From positions 1,426,001 to 1,490,000 of the forward strand of contig NZ_JACETV010000001.1 in NCBI RefSeq assembly GCF_013912375.1: a stretch of 64,000 bases of DNA, read 5' to 3'. The position numbers were made by a program, and so were the translations under genes. This document shows, piece by piece, positions 61,568-64,000 of the stretch; the stretch's first letter is position 1; each line of letters begins with the position of its first letter. The notes under the pieces were generated by a model. That model saw only the letters and a program-made list of their open reading frames with translations. It had not been told where the DNA came from and did no database searches. The DNA is from Emticicia sp. BO119. Its GTDB lineage: Bacteria; Bacteroidota; Bacteroidia; Cytophagales; Spirosomataceae.

Positions 61568-62461
61568 ATGGAATCATTAAAAATCAACTCTTTTAGTCGA
61601 ATTTTCTTTCGTCTTGTACTCATTAGTGCTTTATTAAAAGTATTATTTGCTATACAAGAGGCATCTGCCCAGTCTATTACTATCAGTCCGTCAAATGCAT
61701 CATCTATTCAAACCTCACGAAGTATAAATAATATTGATTTAATCAAAACAGGAACTAACAACACTTCCGGGTTTCGTTTTTATCAAAATGCATCATTAAG
61801 AGGTGGTTTGTTTTATAACGACACCGATAATACACTTAATTTTACTCATAATCCAAATATACCTGGTATTGTATGGAACACTGATTCCCAAAGGGCCGGA
61901 ATAGGAGTAAAACTCCCTGAAGGTCGTTTACATATTCTGACAAACAGTACTGATACTGTACCACATATACTGATTCAGGAAAATAATGATGGTGATGGAG
62001 GGAGATTGAATTTCGAGAATTTTGGAGTAGCAGATAAACATTGGACTCTTTATGGCAGAAATTCAAATGCAGCTACACTAAGTTCTAACGTACTTAATAT
62101 TTATCATTCTTCATTTGGAAATGTAGCCCAGTTTACTGGTGATGGGAATACGCAATTAAATGGCTATACACAATTAGGCTCTAACGCACCTAAAATAAAG
62201 GTCATTAAATTGACCGGTACACTCGATGATGACAATTTTACTTCAGGTTCACTGAGTATTCCTATCGAAAAAATACTCTCATTTACTGCACAGGTTAAGT
62301 ATTCGGAAGTTTTGTATCAGCCTAGCTCAACTGTTAATTCCTATAGCTACGAATTCCGGCTTTCGAGCCAAAATAGCCCTTATAATTTTTTTATCTTTGA
62401 TGGTGTTCCGTCTGATCTTCGAGGGCAACCATATACAATTTTTATTACTTATGAGGAATAA
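61568..62461 (+). CDS. Exported protein of unknown function, fibre-like
   Basis: 297 residues from ATG 61568 (a TTG six codons earlier is less likely), with an N-terminal hydrophobic stretch (IFFRLVLISALLKVLFAIQ) ending near ASAQS. The body is beta-rich and Asn/Thr/Ser-rich (SITISPSNASSIQTSRS, FYQNASLRGGLFYNDTDNTL, RAGIGVKLPEGRLHI), a style shared with Bacteroidota proteins that resemble phage tail fibres. The end is LRGQPYTIFITYEE. No enzyme motif. Divergent from the two-component operon; a terminator follows. Confidence 0.7.
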   Translation: MESLKINSFSRIFFRLVLISALLKVLFAIQEASAQSITISPSNASSIQTSRSINNIDLIKTGTNNTSGFRFYQNASLRGGLFYNDTDNTLNFTHNPNIPGIVWNTDSQRAGIGVKLPEGRLHILTNSTDTVPHILIQENNDGDGGRLNFENFGVADKHWTLYGRNSNAATLSSNVLNIYHSSFGNVAQFTGDGNTQLNGYTQLGSNAPKIKVIKLTGTLDDDNFTSGSLSIPIEKILSFTAQVKYSEVLYQPSSTVNSYSYEFRLSSQNSPYNFFIFDGVPSDLRGQPYTIFITYEE

Positions 62462-62540
62462 ATTTAAATTGAAGTAAACAAATATGTTTTGATATTGGAT
62501 AATACATTTTGAAATTAGCCTTCAAAACGCTTGCTTTGCG

Positions 62541-62584
62541 TCGCCTTAGAGAATGCTCGTGCATAATCTGAGGCGATTTTTATA
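62541..62584 (+). terminator. Intrinsic terminator after the exported gene
   Basis: TCGCCTTAGA (62541-62550) pairs with TCTGAGGCGA (62567-62576), with inner ATGC/GCAT pairs, and is followed by TTTTTATA. It ends 16 bp before the next gene. Confidence 0.8.
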
Positions 62585-62599
62585 TAAACCAATTTATCT

Positions 62600-63823
62600 A
62601 TGTACGACCTCATTATTATTGGTGGTGGAGCAGCAGGTTTCTTTACGGCGATTAATGCTGCTGAAAAGAACAGAAGCCTGAAAATTGCTATTATAGAAAG
62701 AGGAAGAGAGGTTTTACAGAAAGTGAAAGTATCAGGAGGTGGGCGGTGTAATGTTACACACGCCTGTTTTGAACCTGCTACTTTAATTAATTATTATCCG
62801 CGTGGTAATCAGGAATTACTACAACCTTTTCAGAAATTCAATCCAACCCATACTATTGAGTGGTTTGAAAGTAGAGGGGTGAGAATCAAAAAAGAGGCTG
62901 ATGGACGAATGTTTCCTGTCAGTAATTCTTCCCAAAGTATTATTGATTGTTTTATTGAGACCTGCTATAAAAACCGAATTGAAATCATAAAAAATACGCG
63001 GGTAGAAAGTATTGAAAATGAAGGAGACCGCTGGCAATTAAATACAATAGGTGATGGGCATTACCAGACCAAAAAACTCATGATTGCTACTGGCAGTGAT
63101 ACAGCCGTCTGGAAACTTTTGGGAAACCTTGGTATAAATCTTGTTTCACCCGTTCCATCCTTGTTTACTTTTAATATTAAGGATGAGAGGATTCAGGATT
63201 TAATGGGAATAAGTGTTGAAAATGTGGTTTGTCAATTAAGTGATGCGAAAACCAAATCACTCAATGATTTTTCTTCTAACGGAGCAATACTGATTACTCA
63301 CTGGGGGTTGTCTGGCCCTGCAATTTTAAAGCTATCGGCCTGGGCCGCCAGAGAATTGAATGGGTTAAATTACGAATTTGAAGTGATTATCAATTGGTTA
63401 GGTAAAACAGATATTGAGAAAGTAAGACAGCACTTGCATCAACAAATTGTAAATCAACCTAAGAAAAATGTATTGGCTAATCCTGAATTTGGCCTTTCTA
63501 TCCGGCTTTGGAAAAATCTTTGTATGGCGGCAGGCATAGGAGAGTATCAGAAATGGGCAGAAACCGGGAAAAAGCATATTATCAAACTGGTAGAACAACT
63601 GACCACTTGTCGATTCAGAGTGAACGGAAAAAGTACCTTTAAAGAGGAATTTGTAACCGCCGGAGGAGTAGATTTATCAGAGATAGATTTTGAGGCATTT
63701 TCTCTGAAAAAATACCCAAATTTATATTTAGCAGGAGAGGTATTAAATATTGATGCCGTTACTGGAGGATTTAATTTCCAGGCTGCATGGACAGGCGCGT
63801 GGATAGCTTCCCAAAATCTATGA
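62600..63823 (+). CDS. BaiN/HI0933-type FAD-dependent oxidoreductase
   Basis: 407 residues, cytoplasmic. The FAD site is IIGGGAAGFFTAINAAEKNR (from residue 5), followed by VKVSGGGRCNVTHACFEP, and the C-terminal VTAGGVDLSEI and GEVLNIDAVTGGFNFQAAWTGAWIA, which define the HI0933/YhiN family. The family is a flavoprotein group of poorly known reaction; BaiN-type members act in bile-acid metabolism but most others are uncharacterised. It overlaps the convergent partial gene at its 3' end by 6 bp. Confidence 0.93.
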   Translation: MYDLIIIGGGAAGFFTAINAAEKNRSLKIAIIERGREVLQKVKVSGGGRCNVTHACFEPATLINYYPRGNQELLQPFQKFNPTHTIEWFESRGVRIKKEADGRMFPVSNSSQSIIDCFIETCYKNRIEIIKNTRVESIENEGDRWQLNTIGDGHYQTKKLMIATGSDTAVWKLLGNLGINLVSPVPSLFTFNIKDERIQDLMGISVENVVCQLSDAKTKSLNDFSSNGAILITHWGLSGPAILKLSAWAARELNGLNYEFEVIINWLGKTDIEKVRQHLHQQIVNQPKKNVLANPEFGLSIRLWKNLCMAAGIGEYQKWAETGKKHIIKLVEQLTTCRFRVNGKSTFKEEFVTAGGVDLSEIDFEAFSLKKYPNLYLAGEVLNIDAVTGGFNFQAAWTGAWIASQNL

Positions 63824-64000
63824 TTTCTTCTTTTTTCTACCAGCCTGTAGAATTTCTGAGAATATTGATTTTTCGTTAATTTCATCTAAAATCAAGGCTT
63901 CATTTAATATTTCCAGAAAAACAGATTCTTTACTTTTCAAATCATTCAAATCAATAAGGGTTATCCCGTATATAAATTTTCTACCTTTTGGGTCTAAAAT
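63818..64000 (-). CDS. Unidentified protein, C-terminal 60 residues
   Basis: The frame is open from the right edge (64000) to TAG at 63820-63818. It reads ILDPKGRKFIYGITLIDLND, LKSKESVFLEILNEALILDE, then a basic tail AGRKKKKS. The start lies outside the window. The tail overlaps the flavoprotein stop by 6 bp in convergent orientation. No family is recognised. The charged, helix-prone composition is compatible with a real gene end. Confidence 0.55.
   Translation of the reverse strand: MLDPKGRKFIYGITLIDLNDLKSKESVFLEILNEALILDEINEKSIFSEILQAGRKKKKS

Noticed and set aside
63547-63885. 112-codon minus-strand frame at the right end
   Set aside because: Overlaps the conserved C-terminus of the flavoprotein for most of its length. 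The other minus-strand frame ending at 63818 overlaps by only 6 bp and is preferred.
1-64000. CRISPR arrays, insertion sequences, prophage genes, tRNA or rRNA genes
   Set aside because: No regularly spaced direct repeats, transposase or integrase genes, phage structural genes, tRNA cloverleaf or rRNA segments were recognised. The only transposase-like sequence is the zinc ribbon fused to the LacI regulator.

Overview
The window is a low-GC, densely coded stretch of chromosome from a member of the Bacteroidota, most likely order Cytophagales (genus not determined). The evidence is a SusC/SusD pair with signal-peptidase-II lipoproteins, promoters of the TAnnTTTG type, few Shine-Dalgarno sequences, DUF1501/DUF1553 proteins, 3-coathanger and ELWxxDGT secreted proteins, and a tmRNA whose tag reads GNTSYAMAA. 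No rRNA, tRNA, insertion sequence, prophage or CRISPR array was seen.

Region 1 (1-10955, all minus strand) is a beta-mannan utilization locus: susC, susD, a TIG-domain surface glycan-binding lipoprotein, a GH26 mannanase, a sodium:sugar symporter, a GH130 mannosylglucose phosphorylase and, cut by the left edge, an AGE-family (mannobiose/cellobiose) 2-epimerase. Together they encode the phosphorolytic route: mannan to mannobiose, uptake, epimerization to mannosylglucose, phosphorolysis to mannose-1-phosphate and glucose. A perfect 26-bp inverted repeat separates the binding genes from the enzymes.

Region 2 (10956-23750) is mixed: an HtrA-type protease without a signal peptide, an SRPBCC protein, an S9 peptidase, a 1001-residue ELWxxDGT secreted protein, a PhyH dioxygenase plus aldo/keto reductase pair flanked by two related AraC regulators, and a LacI regulator carrying an extra N-terminal zinc ribbon.

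Region 3 (23751-36078, plus strand) is a glucuronoxylan locus without susCD: SGNH acetylesterase, mannonate dehydratase (uxuA), beta-lactamase-fold hydrolase, PD40 protein, GH67 alpha-glucuronidase, SDR (probable fructuronate reductase), GH43 and GH10. A structured 675-bp leader precedes it, with an operator candidate, long hairpins and two opposed terminators but no convincing gene.

Region 4 (36079-41951) holds a DUF6526 membrane protein and a DUF1549/DUF1553 + DUF1501 pair with a LamG-like insertion and a small exported partner.

Region 5 (42003-53671, minus strand) has a TolC/HlyD/AcrB-type RND efflux operon behind a MarR/GbsR regulator. Two identical-arm operator candidates (8-bp arms, 8-bp spacer) sit upstream of the regulator and of the efflux operon. 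An AraC regulator, a DUF983 protein, a Tat-type GMC oxidoreductase with its small subunit and a DEAD-box helicase follow.

Region 6 (53950-64000) holds housekeeping and signalling genes: a DUF2059 protein, a 49-residue membrane protein, a Nudix hydrolase, ssrA, tex, a lipoprotein, a TPR histidine kinase with a NarL/LuxR-type response regulator, a secreted protein, a BaiN/HI0933-type flavoprotein and the 3' end of an unidentified gene.

Many hairpins are reported from visual base pairing only; none was folded or searched against a database.
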